Part shown: positions 24,370 to 36,489 of the stretch, in pieces
Layout of the letters: every line of letters begins with the position of its first letter
Position numbering within the stretch: the stretch's first letter is position 1
Translations under genes and position numbers: made by a program
NCBI RefSeq assembly: GCF_032854445.1
Contig: NC_088303.1
Coordinates: forward strand, 24,655,265-24,719,264
Reading direction: 5' to 3'
Origin: Liolophura sinensis
Lineage: Eukaryota; Mollusca; Polyplacophora; Chitonida; Chitonidae
DNA: 64,000 nucleotides
The notes under the pieces: generated by a model
The model's input: the letters and a program-made list of their open reading frames with translations, nothing else
What the model was told of the DNA's origin: nothing
Databases searched by the model: none

Positions 24370-27270
24370 CTATTTTAACAAATATACAAGCTTATCTAAG
24401 GCTATCTTACAGTATACATTTCGTTTACACCACGTTCTTGCAAATTCTGTTCTTCCCATTCTGTAAAATTCTACATTAACTCTTGTCTTTATTACACCTT
24501 TTGCAGCAGCCACAATATTTTGGACATTTCTTTGTACATTTTGAAATACTACCTTATTTAGTGCACACCATATGCTGAATTGTAATACGTTAATGACATA
24601 TAATATTACATCCTTTTCCACTTGATTAAAATTGTCTCCCAACATCTTAAACACTAAAATGGTCGTCAAACGCTGGTAAAAACTGAGCATACCGCATGAA
24701 CACTTGGTTGAAATGATTGAAAACACTTTTAGTTACCCAGCAGTCTAGAAAAAGACGTTTCTGGGATTCAAACAACCCACAAAATACACATAAATCCTCA
24801 GTTGCCACGTTGCACTTCAGCAATCTAACCATCACAGATAAAATATCATGAGCTTATTGACGAGCTTAAAGCTAAAGTTAACCAAATTGTGATCCAAAAA
24901 CCTATTGAAGACTGACTTCAATATAACAGCCCTCTGGAATGTTGGGAACTTTATCATGATAATAGGTAACTCACAGATGGGATTCACTAATTGCGCATAA
25001 ATAAACTTTATCGAAAAACATTGCACAGGTAAAGATTGTCCCTCATAAAATTCTTTCCACGCCTTTAAAGCAAACTGATAGAACGTGGGAATAGTTTCGG
25101 CGTGAGGAATGTTCGGCCTACAAAATTGGGGACACAATTGTCTTGAAGAAATTCCAAGCTAGTAGATAGCAAAGTATCTCCAGTCGGCCTCCGTTCCATG
25201 TATAAGTCTTAAAATGTGGCGGATAAGCTTTGCACTCAGTGTATTGAATCTTTAACTCGCCGTTTTCAAACAAGTTGTGCAACACAGATCTTTTTATACT
25301 TTCAGGCTTATTGTCCCAAAGGAATCCAAAAATCAGTTGGGTGCCTTGCGTAAAACATTTTGTAGGTAATAGGGTACACTGTGCAACAAACCATAACAAA
25401 GACAGAGCAACCGTGTTTATTAGTGCAGGTTTCCCCCTTAAAGTTAAGTATCTGCCGCTCCAAGAAGTTACATTTTTCATCATTTTATTTAAATTCCGAT
25501 TATTGTTCAGTCCGGAGTGATCCTTGCGAATTGGATGCCACATATTTTAGTGTTTTCACAAACTTTAAACCCCACATCAGGAACACTTTCCTCTTTCCAT
25601 TTACCAATTGGGAGAACAGTGCTTTTTGGTACATTTAGTTTAGCACCTGATACGCTTCCATAATTTTCAGCTACACGGAGCACTTCCCCAGCTGAAGCAG
25701 AATCAGTTAGCATAACTGTGGAATCATTTACATAGGGGCTTCGATCTTGGCCTGTTTACTTGTGCCTGGCATTGGAAAACCTTGAATGGTATCATTCGTT
25801 TTAACAGCAGAAAAAAAGAGTTCCAAATACAATGTGCACAATAATGGCGACAAGGCACATCCTTGCTGAACACCTCTAGATAATGTAAACTTTTTGGTAA
25901 TATGGCCGTTCACAATGACTGAGCTTGATATGTCAGTATAGAGTAAGTCCACCCAATTACAAAAGTCTGGTCCAAAATTGAAATGTTCCACAAATTTGAA
26001 CAAAAATGACCAGTTAACACGATCAAGGGTCTTTTCTTGGTCCAGGCTGATAAAACATACACCTAAATCTTTCAGCGTCCGCTTCGGGACCGGTAGATCC
26101 AGGATCAATCCTTGATCGAGTCACACCTAAGACTTTAAAAGAGGAAGTTGTAACTTCCTCGCTTGGCGTTCAGCATAAAGGGGATAGTGCAACGACTGGT
26201 TGACCCGTATCAGTATAATGGCTCGGGCGGGGCGGCTTACTTGCCTTCGGTAAGTCGTCTCAGTGAAGCAGCACTAAATAAAAGAGCGGTGGAAATCCGT
26301 CCTGCATGGAGGCACATTACACGTACATGTACCCTAATGATTCCTTCGTCGTCATATGACTGAAAAATTGTTGAGTACGACGTTAAACCCCAAGCACTCA
26401 CTCACCCCTAAATCTTTCTGCTCAGCATAATCGTAAACATTACGTAGCAAGTGTAAAGTATCAAAAATTGTCCTACCAGGGACATCACATGTCTGATTTT
26501 TAGAAACCACAGAATCGACACCTGAGGTGATTACATAAGGCCTTTGAGATAATTTTATAATCGACATTTAACGAACTAATAGGCCTCCAGTTCTCAATGC
26601 TCTCTGCGTTGTCTGGATCCTTACATAATAACGTTATCAGACCGTATCGCTGCGAAGAGGTCAGCGTTTCTTCTTCAAAACAAAGGTTTGCGACATGTGT
26701 AAATAGTTTTCAAAAAATTGGCAAAAAATCCAAATAAAATTCTGTAGGAAAACCGTCAGAACCAGGAGACCGCTAATTATTCATATCTTTTACAACATGG
26801 AATAATTCTTCTTCTGTCAGCCTACCCTCACACCATAGTCTACTACTATCGCGTAACTTAGGTAAAGATGACAAAAAATCGCACTGCCTTTCAACATCAA
26901 CATCATGTTTGAAATACAATTCGCTGTAGAAGGAACGAATACAGGACGCAATATCAGTTTGACCATTATGAGAAACGATACCATTCTTGTGGCATAAAAT
27001 ACTTTTGATCATTTTCTTTCTTCCCCTTCTGGCCACGCGTTGAATGAAGTAACGTGTTAGTTTCTCGCCCTGGTCAAAGTGTACTGCCTTGGCCCGAATA
27101 ACGGCCCCACCGTGGATTAATTTCTGTAGACCATTGATTGCCTTCTTTAAAAGATCTATCTGATCAGAGTTCAAAACTGGGTCTTGCTTAAGATTATTTA
27201 ATTCAGCTTCTAACTGTAGAAGTTGTGACTTCTTTCCATACGCCTTTTTCACACAATGCTGACGGATCAC
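24370..27270 (-). pseudogene. LINE ORF2 fragment, reverse transcriptase and C-terminal region (copy 1)
   Basis: Non-LTR RT recognised from the block with TCDVPGRTIFDTLHLLRNVY (about 26505-26410), VCFISLDQEKTLDRVNWSFL (about 26040) and SRGVQQGCALSPLLCTLYL (about 25880-25815). The stretch expected to hold the FADD catalytic box (near 25740) reads YVNDST in another frame, so the catalytic aspartates are lost. The post-RT part (25713-25118 and 25137-24647) aligns with copies 2 and 4. Many stops and frame changes. Known: such ORF2 proteins nick DNA and copy their RNA at the nick. Confidence 0.85.
26074..26406 (+). repeat. SINE family B inserted into LINE copy 1, with target duplication
   Basis: Family B copy lacking only the first part of the tRNA-like head. 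It contains GATCGAGTCACACCTAAGAC, the paired GGAAGTTGTAACTTCC, the body and a CACTCACTCAC end. The 12-base CCTAAATCTTTC occurs at 26062-26073 and again at 26407-26418, a clean target-site duplication, so the SINE is younger than LINE copy 1. Confidence 0.95.
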
Positions 27271-27309
27271 ATCCCTACATTCCGTCTTGAAATCTTGAGA
27301 AACTATTTT

Positions 27310-27760
27310 TTAATCTTTCTGCTTTTACGTACTGTTTTGGTCAAAAATTTCGACGGTAAACCAGTAGGCAGCGCATCTTTCTCTTAATCACACTTGCAAG
27401 AGCTGTCTCAGTGTTGTTCCATCCTCACCGAGAACATCTCCATGTACTTAGAAAAATTTGCAATATATCTTACAATTACTTTTGTCCAATTATTTTTCAT
27501 GCATATAAACTCTTTTTGGCTCATCACATTGAAACGAATTAAATGTTTTATAAAAAATTCTAATCCTTTCACCTTTTACCTCCATTGTTTCGTCGATACT
27601 AACATAAAGCTTATCAAAAACACTGTAATCAGCGGCCTCGGTAGTGTCAGTACGCAGCGCGTCAGTCTCATAATCACAAATGAACGGTCTTTCTAAAGGT
27701 CGTGAGTTCTATCCTCACCCGGGGCTTTTATTTTGTATAAAACAGGAATGTTTCAGAAAC
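27310..27760 (+). repeat. tRNA-Met module between LINE copies 1 and 2
   Basis: Contains a relic tRNA (27350-27435), the shared tail (27436-27630), a decayed full-length tRNA-Met with intron (27635-27726) and the spacer that normally follows it. It is on the plus strand, opposite to the macrosatellite. Confidence 0.85.
27635..27726 (+). pseudogene. tRNA-Met(CAT) pseudogene with intron
   Basis: Same gene as in the macrosatellite, with GCCTCGG at the 5' end and GGGGC at the 3' end. The D arm (GTGTCAGTACG) and the region before the 3' anticodon stem are altered, so a stable fold is unlikely. Confidence 0.75.
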
Positions 27761-27884
27761 TATTTTGAATCATTGTGCTTTTTATAGTTTTGTTGATATT
27801 TTGTTCGAATCCTGACTCTAAGGAGTGATATTTTATTGTGAGGATATTTAGGAAGTGGACTACTGCCCTGCAGCAGCTACCGGT

Positions 27885-29018
27885 ATGTCGAGACCAGTTA
27901 CGTTTTCGCCTGCGAGCAGGTCGTTGAGAGCTCTGTGTGTGGCACTATCTACCAAGAACAGCTCTGTATATTCTACGGTAGTGCAGAGGGACTTTATTGC
28001 TGTACTAGGTGGGATAGTAAATATAAAATCCGACCTTGTCACTTTTCAGAAAAAAACTATTTCAAGAAAATGTTTTCTTGGGATATGGATATTCACAAGA
28101 AAAAGACATAGGATATTGTGCCTGCAAGCTCTGTGTATTTGAACCTGACGGTGCACTGTGCAATGCACTGTGAGAACAGGCATTCGGGTGCACAGGTTCC
28201 GGTGTCACAATGAGCGATATGTTCCAAATTTCATCAACTTCGATGGGGACCTTGTTATGTTCACGTATCCTGGACAAAGATATGAATGTCGGAAATGTGG
28301 GCAAATTAACCCTATGGTGGCGGAATGTATTTCGATTTGGTGCAACAACTGCAATATTTTTTCTCCGCAAGAAAATCCAAACAGTGAGAAAGACTGCGAT
28401 GACTCGTGTCGCAAGTGCGGATCGGAGCAGCATACTGTAAGTGATAGTTGTTCTTGGGCGTGGGTGAAAGGCGTAACTTCGGGCAATGCTCGGGCTGCTA
28501 GAACACAAGTGAACGTTGAGATTGAGACAGTGGAAAGCCATGATGACAATGCCTCTGATGATGACATTGACGTCGATTCTGAAGTTGACGTGGGTTCTGA
28601 CTACCGGTACCAGATAAATAACTTTCAGAACGGGGGCAATGATGTTGTGGTTGACGTTGATGATGACGTTGACGTAAACGTAAACATGGCGGATTCTGGT
28701 GAAGGGACGAAAGAATGTGCTGACGTCGCGGGCGTAGATGCCAATGTACACGCCGATGTCCATAATGTGCGCTTACCCGAACCAGTGAAGCAAAAGAAGG
28801 CCAAACTGATGACAGGAAGTAAAAATGAGGGAGAACAGGATGGCGTATCTGACCCTGCCATAAATTGTGTGGTTTCAAGCAATGTTATGGAAATATCTCC
28901 CTCACCGTCTGAAGATTGTGGAACTCTCCTCCTAGAGTATCGGAAGAAGAAAATCAGTCGCCTCCCGGGGAAGGGGACGTTTGTCATGGCACTGAGTATG
29001 ACTTTTGCCACCTGGTAA
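27885..29018 (+). pseudogene. LINE ORF1, gag-like zinc-knuckle protein (copy 2)
   Basis: Starts MSRPVTFSPASRS, which matches the start of copy 3 (MSSPVSFIPVSKPS at 32890), supporting this start. An in-frame stop near 28140 and a local deletion break it. The second part (28158-29018) has RFRCHNERYVPNFINF, then cysteine-rich knuckles; the first reads CRKCGQINPMVAEC, with the expected His replaced, while copy 4 keeps it. A very acidic Asp-Val-rich stretch (about 28560-28700) follows, then a basic end. Known: such proteins bind the element's RNA. Confidence 0.85.
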
Positions 29019-29159
29019 CAACATAACGGAAGAAAACAGAGGGAAGCATCCCGCGGAAGGCGTCGCCCGGATGTTGATTAGAACTCAAAAGACTGTGTGG
29101 CATAACACCCAATTAGCTCAAAAATGGGGATGTACGCTCTTCTAGTTATTATCACAATG

Positions 29160-32100
29160 TCTCTTCACAGTTCAATTAGATTTGCTACAATGAATGTAAA
29201 TGGGCTAGGAGATATTAACAAACAGGTTCAACTGAAACAATTTGTATTAGACACCTATAATGACGTTTTATTTTTACAAGATACACGCTTTCAGAACTAT
29301 AATGAAACTTAGAGCCTAAATATCCCCGGAGATTGTATGTGGTCATTTGGCACTAGTCAAAGCCGTGGTGTGGGCATTATTGTTCGCTATTCAGTTGACT
29401 GTAGGTTCAGTTCTCAGCTCATGAACTGATGGTGCTAATGAAATGAATGCCTTAAAAATGAGTTTGGTATATGTGATATATTTCGTGAAGTAAATTCTGA
29501 CAAACTTTGTTACTCTTGGTCAAAGGGTCAGGTTGCAGGTCGTTTAGACAGATTTTATATGCCCTCCTCAATACTGCCCTATGTTATATCGCAAATATCA
29601 TACCAACCGCTTTTTCTGATCACAGCTGTGTTTATAATGATGTTTGTTTTGACAATATTATTACCTGGGGGCCTTTTTTATTGGAAATGCAATGTGTCTG
29701 TCCTAGGTAATAACGAACTTTTGAACAGTATTCAAAACGAGTTTGGTAGATTTTTAGCAATTATGATAATAACAGGTTGATTGGTTTATGGGATGAGTTT
29801 AAAGAATCATGTAAATTGATAATACAGAAGCATTGTAAAGAAGTTGCCACATTAAAACGAACTCAATTAATTGATCTCGAAAGAAACGTTTATCAGCTTA
29901 GCGTTGACCCTGTCAATAACCGTGTTGCAATTGAAAATGTTAAACAGGCTATTAATGCATTCTTAAAGCAGCTCACGCTGGTACGGTTATCAGAGCTATA
30001 GCTATTCATTTTGTTCAGGGTGAAAAACCTACCCGTTATTTTATTAGGCACGAAGTAGGAAGAGGGAGAAAGAAAATGATTATTAAATTGAAATGTCGTG
30101 ATTCTGTGGGTGTACTGCATGGTGATCAAAGGGACATTGCCCGTTGTATAACATTGTATTAGAAAAAATTGTATTCTGAACAAGAAACTGATATAGACTG
30201 TCAAGAAGAATTTTTGTGCCAGTTACCAAAGTAATCTGATGTATGTAACTAATTATGTGAAGGTTTAATGACCAGCACTGAGCTCTTTATGGCTATGAAG
30301 GATATTCATAAATATCGTACTCCTGGTGTGGATGGTCTTTCAGCCGAGTTTTATGCGCAGTATTGGGACTTCACTGGTTCGATGTTCACTAAAGTTGTTA
30401 ATTCATGCTTTGCACAAAAACAAATGAGTCAATCTCAACGCTCTGGTTTAATTACTTTACTGCGCAAAGACTACGAAAACTCAGAGAATATTTAAAACTG
30501 GAGGCCAATCAGCCTTCTAAATGTAGACTACAAGATTGTGTCCAAAGCTTTGTGTAACAGAGTAAAGAAAGTGATAAATAGTTCACCAGAACCAAACTTG
30601 TGGTGTACCTGGGAGAAGTATCTTCGATAACTTACATCTGCTTCCGAATGTTTACGATTATGTGGAACAAAAAGACCTGAAAGCTTGTTACCTTAGCCTT
30701 GACCATGAAAAGGTCTTTGATAGGATTGACTGATCATTTTTACAGAAGAGTTTAAAGCGATTCAGTTTTGGGGAGGAATTTTTTGACCGGGTAAAAATAC
30801 TGTACACTGATATAAATAGTAGCGTTATTGTAAATGGTCACATATCAGACAAATTTTCTTTGTCTAGAGGTGTTCGACAGGGCTGTTCCCTTTCCCCTCT
30901 GTTGTATGTTTTATCTTTGGGACCATTTCTCTCTGCTGTCAGGGATAATACTATGATTAGGGGTATTAAAATTCCCGGCTCCTGTAAAGAGGCCAAGTTA
31001 TTGGCCTTTGCTGACGACACAACAGTCATTGTGAGTGATGAGAAATCGGTTCGGATGGTTACAAAAACGGCGGAAAAGTATGGGAAGGCATAAGGTGCTA
31101 AATTAAATGTGCCCGAAAGTTCCTTCCTGCCTTTGGGAAATTTTGACAGGTCGGCCGTTAAGCATGTTTCCTGTAAAGAGGGTGTCAAGCTTTGTGGGGT
31201 TTATTTCGGCAAAAACCACTTGGAATTGAATTCGAAGCACATGTTAGAAAAACTTAAGAAGAAGATGACACCAGATATCTGTCTCTAAGAGGAAAGTGTG
31301 TTTTGTTAAACTCCGTTGCTATGTCAATGTTATAGTTCAAGGCCCAGTGTGTTTTTCTGCCGCCGACGTGCATAACTAAGTGTACGCGTTCTGTTTTTCG
31401 TTTTCTTTGGGAAAATAAGCCCGAATGTATTAAGAGATCGGTGGCATATAATTGTTTTAATAACGGTAGGCTGAATGTTACTAATATGGAATGTAAATAC
31501 AAAGTGTTGTCGGTCCGGCATATCTTAAAGTTATTGCATGGTACTACCGCCGAATGGAGATATTTGGCCATTTATTGGATTGGTATGTCACTGATAAAAT
31601 TTTCCCCTGAATTTGCCAGTCGGAATATTCCACATTCAGAGCGAATACCGTTGTACTATAATTGGGCGCTTAGTCCTTGGCGAGAATTTTACAATGGCCA
31701 ACACTTACCACCTGTCACGTTTACAACCAAATCTATTTATAACAAACTTGTCAAGAATGTTGTAGACCTTCCTAGGGTTGTTGTTAAATATCCACAACTT
31801 CAGTGGAATTTTATTTGGGAACATGTTTTTAATTCATTTTTGGATCACAATTTGGTACATTTTTCTTTTAAACTTGTATATGATATCCTGCCTGTAAGGA
31901 AAGATTATTAAGAAGGTATGTAGCTACCGACGACAGTTGTGTGTTTTGTCAGTCTTCTGAAACCGTTAAACATTTATTTGTCGAGTGCAATATTGTCCAT
32001 CAGGTTTTTGGACCCTTTAACCGAATTTTCATGTTGTATGCTTGTTTTATCCCTAGTCTGAATGAAAGGAGTTAATTTACAAGATTTTAGAAAATATTGA

Positions 32101-32290
32101 TAAAAAAGACAGATCGGTATGCATATATCTAATATCTGTCATTCAGTTTTCCATATGGTGTAACCGCAACGAAATGGTATTTAGTAAAACAGCCTGTAGA
32201 AGTGATGATAAGACTGTTATAGCCACGGCAAAAGGAATTATTCGATCAAGAGTACTTTGTACGGTTAAGCCAACAATCATTTGAGAATCT
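29160..32290 (+). pseudogene. LINE ORF2, endonuclease-reverse transcriptase (copy 2)
   Basis: Endonuclease start FATMNVNGLGD (29180) and LFLQDTRF; RT blocks YRTPGVDGLSAEFYAQYW (30315), SRGVRQGCSLSPLLYVLSLG (30862) and the catalytic FADDTTVIVSD (about 31008); a long post-RT region (31441-31911) with FINSFLDHNLVHFSFKL-type sequence. The endonuclease middle is partly deleted and there are many stops and frame changes, so it is not functional. Confidence 0.87.
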
Positions 32291-32455
32291 ATGGTGTAAG
32301 AACAACGCAATATGCACTCTAAGCAATGGAAAGATTCTACTTGGTATTTAACTATCTAGTCACCCTTCAAGTCTATTTTGTATCTACTGAGAATTGTTTA
32401 ATTGCTTCTTCTGGCTGTATTATGTTCATTATTTGTTAAATAAATTTCTTATTCC

Positions 32456-32712
32456 AACGGGCTGTCAGAGTCTTATGAGTTCCATCCTCACCGAGAATAT
32501 CTCCATGTCCTTGGAAACATTTGCAATATATCTTAGAATTATTTTTGTCCAATTATTTTTTATAATTGGACATTTTAAGAGCATATAAACTCTTTTCGGC
32601 TCATCACATCAAAACGAGTTAAATGTATAATTGGACATTTTAAGAGCATATAAACTCTTTTCGGCTCATCACATTGAAACGAATTAAATGCTTGATAAAG
32701 AATTCTAAACCT
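32456..32712 (+). repeat. tRNA-Met-like 3' half and tail between LINE copies 2 and 3
   Basis: Begins at AACGGGCTGTC, inside the intron-equivalent of the tRNA relic, and continues through the T-arm-like part and the shared tail to AATTCTAAACCT. The tail holds a 65-bp tandem duplication (32561-32625 and 32626-32690). Confidence 0.8.
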
Positions 32713-32889
32713 AGGAGTTCGACTGTAACTGTGAAGGTGGTCAGGTTTTGCGAGCTCTGTTGTTTGCGAATTGTGCAACAACAACACTAGTGTTTTTGTT
32801 GATTTTTGACGGAGATTTGTGGACGATAAGGACTGAATTTGGCCAGATTCTTAAACCGGGTGGAGGGTTTGTGCCCATTAATAACAAGT

Positions 32890-34240
32890 ATGTCTAGTCC
32901 GGTGTCTTTTATACCTGTGAGCAAGCCAAGCAGAACAATGTCTGTGGCTATCTTAACCAGAAGTAGTGTGTCATTTACTACGGCGGTCCAGAGGGACTTT
33001 ATTGGATTTCTGTCAAGTGTGATTAACATTAAATCTGAGCTGATCAGTTTTCAGCAGAACTATTTGAGGAAAATGTTTAATGTGCAGGATTCTACCTTGG
33101 CTTGACATAACGCCCTTGTGAATAAAGGAAGCTTTCAGATGGATGGAACAACCTGGGCTATCGTTCCAGCGTCATCTGTATACCTTAACTTGACCGCCCA
33201 CTGGGCTCCCGATGAAATGTCTCATGACCTTATAGCGTCCGCGTTGAAACCTTATGGTGACTGCCTTGGTGTGAGTAAGCCTAAATTTTCCTATTCGGAC
33301 TTGTCCCAGATACGATATTAGGATATATCGTTTTAGATGTCACAAAGTTCGGTATGTCCCGAACTTTATTAATTTCGGGTTGTGGGGTGGGGGGTGGGGG
33401 TGGGGGGTTGTTATCATGTTCACCTACGATGGTCAGACGTACGAGTACCGGAAATGTGGCAAAAAGGTCACAAGGCTGCCGATTGTAGGTCTGTGTGGTG
33501 TACAAACTGTGATGGATTTTCTCCGCACGATGCCTCCCACACGGAAAAAGATTGCGGAGAAGCATGTCGGTGTGGTTCTTCTCAACATACAATGAGCGAA
33601 TGTTGCGCTAGGACAGCGTCGTAAGCGGCTCGCGTTAAAAGCAACGTCAGTGACATTTTACGAGAGCCAATGAGCCAACAAACTGGCCATGAGGGCGTTG
33701 ACGTTTTAAACGTTGACGTCGATGTGCCCTTTGACAGCGATGATGAGGCCTTGATTTTTCATCCGCCCGCGATGGAGCGGACGTATGTAGGAGACGATGA
33801 TGATGTCGAGGATGTCGATGATGACGATTGGGAAAGTGACGTCAGCAACGTAAAGGACGATGTTGACGTCGCCATGAAGATTAGCGCGGGCAAAGGGGAT
33901 GCCATGAATATTGACCCTGAAAGAGATGATGATATTCCGGTGATTGGTGTGCTATTGTCACGTGCAGAAGGTGGACGCTCAACAACGTTGGTTACGGCTG
34001 AAATCCGCGCGGCTAAGGAGCGTCCGGGCGTGCCACAGCCACTGGAAGAAAAGAGGCCCAAACTGGACAATGGAAGCTTACCTGACACATGACAGGCCAT
34101 TTCACCGGTTCTCTCCAGTTGTCTTTCGTCTGATTATCGAAATGACAATGGCATTGACGCTGATGAGTCTACCCAAATGACGCCCACCCCGTCCAAGGGA
34201 AATGACACTACGTTGTTAGAGTACAGGAAAAGGAAGGCAT
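32890..34240 (+). pseudogene. LINE ORF1, gag-like protein (copy 3)
   Basis: N-terminal part MSSPVSFIPV... (32890-33105), then WAPDEMSHDLIASALKPYGD (about 33205), zinc knuckles in shifted frames (33380-33625) with HKAADCRSVWC, and an Asp-rich segment (33670-34092). A G-rich insertion-like run at 33381-33410 replaces the NFDGDLV stretch seen in copy 2. Several frame changes. Confidence 0.82.
33381..33410 (+). repeat. G-rich run in LINE copy 3
   Basis: GTGGGGTGGGGGGTGGGGGT-type sequence, able in principle to form a quadruplex. It is absent from the matching place in copies 2 and 4. Confidence 0.6.
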
Positions 34241-34264
34241 TTGTCTCTCGAAGGAGGCATATGA

Positions 34265-36485
34265 ATCGTGATTGAGTTTGCTGTTGTATTAAACAAGCTG
34301 AAAGAGTTGGTTTTTGAGAATAATATTGATATTTTGTTTCTCCAGGAAACTCATTTTCAATATTTTAATGACGCTAAGAATTTGCAAATTCCTGGGGATG
34401 TGAAATGGGCTTACGGATCTGCCAGAAGTTGTGGGGTAGGAATTATCATTAGATATAGAGTGGATTGCGTTATTAAAAGTGTAACTAGATGTCCTCACGG
34501 GCGTTTTATCAGTGTTAAGGCTGATGTAAATAATACAGCTTTAAATCTTATCTGTATTTATGCTCCCAATAATGGAAAGGATAGGAAGGAGTTCATTTCT
34601 AACTTAGTGTAATGATAGACAGTGCAATGAGAGGCGGTGAAATTATAATTCTTGGTGGTGATTTTAATTGTGTAGAAAACATTGCTCTAGATAGAGGTAG
34701 CTCCGGTGTTAATTCCCGAATCGAGGGTATAGACGAAATCAACAATTTAGAAAAAGATTTTGATATAAATGATATTTTTCGCAAGCTTCATCCAGATAGG
34801 AAAATGTATACCTGGGCTAGAAACCAGAGCGCAAGCAGGCTAGACAGATTTTACGTCTCCAATAGTGTTCAAGATTACGTTACAGCATGTGATGTCACTC
34901 ATGTGTGATTTCTCGATCATTCTTGAGTGTATTTTGATGTTAATTTTGAGGATTTTATTGCATGGGGACCTTTCTACTGGAAATGCAACACTGCTGTATT
35001 AAATGATGAAGAGATTGTTGCTCAGGTTAAAGAAGTCTTTGTTAATTTATTTGATCATTGTGAAATCGAGGAGAATTATAATGAAGATATAATAGAGAGA
35101 TGGGATATGTTTAAAGCTAATCGCAAAGAAGCCGTTCGCAGATAGTGCAAAAACATATCTTTTAAAAGAAAGAATCAGTTCTTAAAACTGAACAAAGAAC
35201 TGAATGAATTTAAGTCAGACTCTATGACTAACGTGGGTAAACTTGAAAATGTTATGAAAACTATCAATGCAATGAACCGAGTCGCTCATGCGGGTGCTCT
35301 TATTAGGACAAAAGCTTTACATTTTGACAAGGGACAAAAGCCGACGAAATATTTTATGAGGAGGGAAGTTGGCAGTGGGAAAAAAAGATGATCAAAAACG
35401 TTATTTGTCACCAGAATGGTCCTGCTTCTCATGATCATCAAAATGAGATAGCTGATTGTGTTAGAACGTACTACATGCAGTTGTATTCTCAAGAAGCGAC
35501 CGATTTTGATTGTCAGGATGAATTTTTGTCTAACTTGCCGCAGTTAAAACAAGATTGTAGATTGGCATGTGAGGGTCTTCTAACAGAGCAAGAACTGTTT
35601 CATGCGGTCTCACACATGTCTAAATACCGCTCCCCTGGTCATAGTGGTTTACCAGCCGAGTTTTATGTGAAATTTTGGTCTGTAATAGGGAAGTTATTTA
35701 CAAAAGTTGTTAACTGCTGTCGGTTTAGGTCGGTGAACTAAGTTTCTCATAGCGATCAGGATCAATTACACTTCTTTGTAAAGACCCTGACAATTCACAG
35801 TACATCAAGAATTGGAGACCGATCAGTTTGCTTAATTTGGATTACAAAATTGTGTCCAAGGCATTGTGTATTCGTTTGAAGAATGTAATTAATTCAGTTG
35901 TTTTGCCCAATCAAACATGTGGCATTCCTGGGAGGAGTATATTTGATAATTTGCATTTATTACGGAATGTTTATGATTATGTAGAGCAAAAATATTTAAA
36001 GGCATGTTTTGTTAACTTAGACCAGGAAAAAGCTTTTGACAGAGCTGATTGGTCGTTTTTATTCAAGGTTTTGAAGCAGCTTAAATTTGGGCCTGATGTT
36101 TGTAAATGGGTTGGTTTGCTTTATACAGATATTTCGAGTAATGTTATTGTCAATGGACACATCACTGAGGAATTTCCTTTGAGTAGAGGTGTGCGTCAAG
36201 GTTGTTCTTTGTAACCGTTATTATATGTATTATCCTTAGAACCTTTTATAGCTGCAATTTTGAAACTTTACTGAGGTACAGGGTGTGCGTCTGCCTGGAA
36301 CAGAAAAAGAAGCGAAGGTGTCTGCATTTGCAGATGACACGCCGGCAATACTGTCGGAAGAAAAGTCATTGTCGCCCGTCCTAGATTTGGCCGAGAAGTA
36401 AGGTAGGGCGTTTTGTTAAAAACTGTGGTGCTAATGATTGGCAAATGGAAAACAAACGCCACATCCGATGTCGGCATTAAGATAC
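34265..36485 (+). pseudogene. LINE ORF2, endonuclease and RT (copy 3), C-terminus missing
   Basis: The best preserved ORF2 of the window in parts: endonuclease NIDILFLQETHF (34321), CGVGIIIRYRVDCVI and GGDFNCVENIALDR (34650); RT with TCGIPGRSIFDNLHLLRNVY (35917), CFVNLDQEKAFDRADWSFLF (36005), SRGVRQGCSL and SAFADDT (about 36319). The first residues of the endonuclease and everything after the RT are absent. About half a dozen frame breaks. Confidence 0.87.
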
Positions 36486-36489
36486 CCCA

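Larger units (their letters stand above)
24165..27300 (-). mobile_element. LINE copy 1 (Tx1/L1-like), 5'-truncated
   Basis: The minus strand carries the C-terminal two thirds of a non-LTR ORF2: a pre-RT linker (27270-26773), RT motifs and a post-RT region, then a 3' UTR of about 200 bases and an A-tail near 24150. ORF1 and the endonuclease are missing, the usual result of 5' truncation. A family B SINE (26074-26406) has split it. It lies opposite to the other three LINE copies and is head-to-head with copy 2. Confidence 0.88.
27785..32455 (+). mobile_element. LINE copy 2 (Tx1/L1-like), nearly full length, decayed
   Basis: Short 5' UTR, ORF1 with zinc knuckles, ORF2 with AP-type endonuclease, RT and C-terminal region, then a 3' UTR ending in AATAAATTTCTTATTCC. 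The three plus-strand LINE copies run head to tail. The ISLLNVDYK and GIPGRSIFD type RT motifs and a gag-like ORF1 favour the Tx1/L1 group; that placement is an inference from motifs. Confidence 0.88.
32713..36489 (+). mobile_element. LINE copy 3 (Tx1/L1-like), 3'-truncated
   Basis: Has a 5' UTR, an ORF1 and the endonuclease and RT of ORF2, but stops inside ORF2 just after the RT. Loss of the 3' end is unusual for a LINE, so breakage or recombination after insertion is likely. The end is fused to the 3' half of a tRNA-Met gene. Confidence 0.87.

Noticed and set aside
28062-28763. 233-codon minus-strand frame inside LINE copy 2
   Set aside because: It is antisense to the acidic ORF1 of the LINE; GAC/GTT-rich coding leaves the opposite strand open.
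33759-34100. 113-codon minus-strand frame rich in serine and threonine
   Set aside because: Antisense shadow of the acidic ORF1 tail of LINE copy 3.
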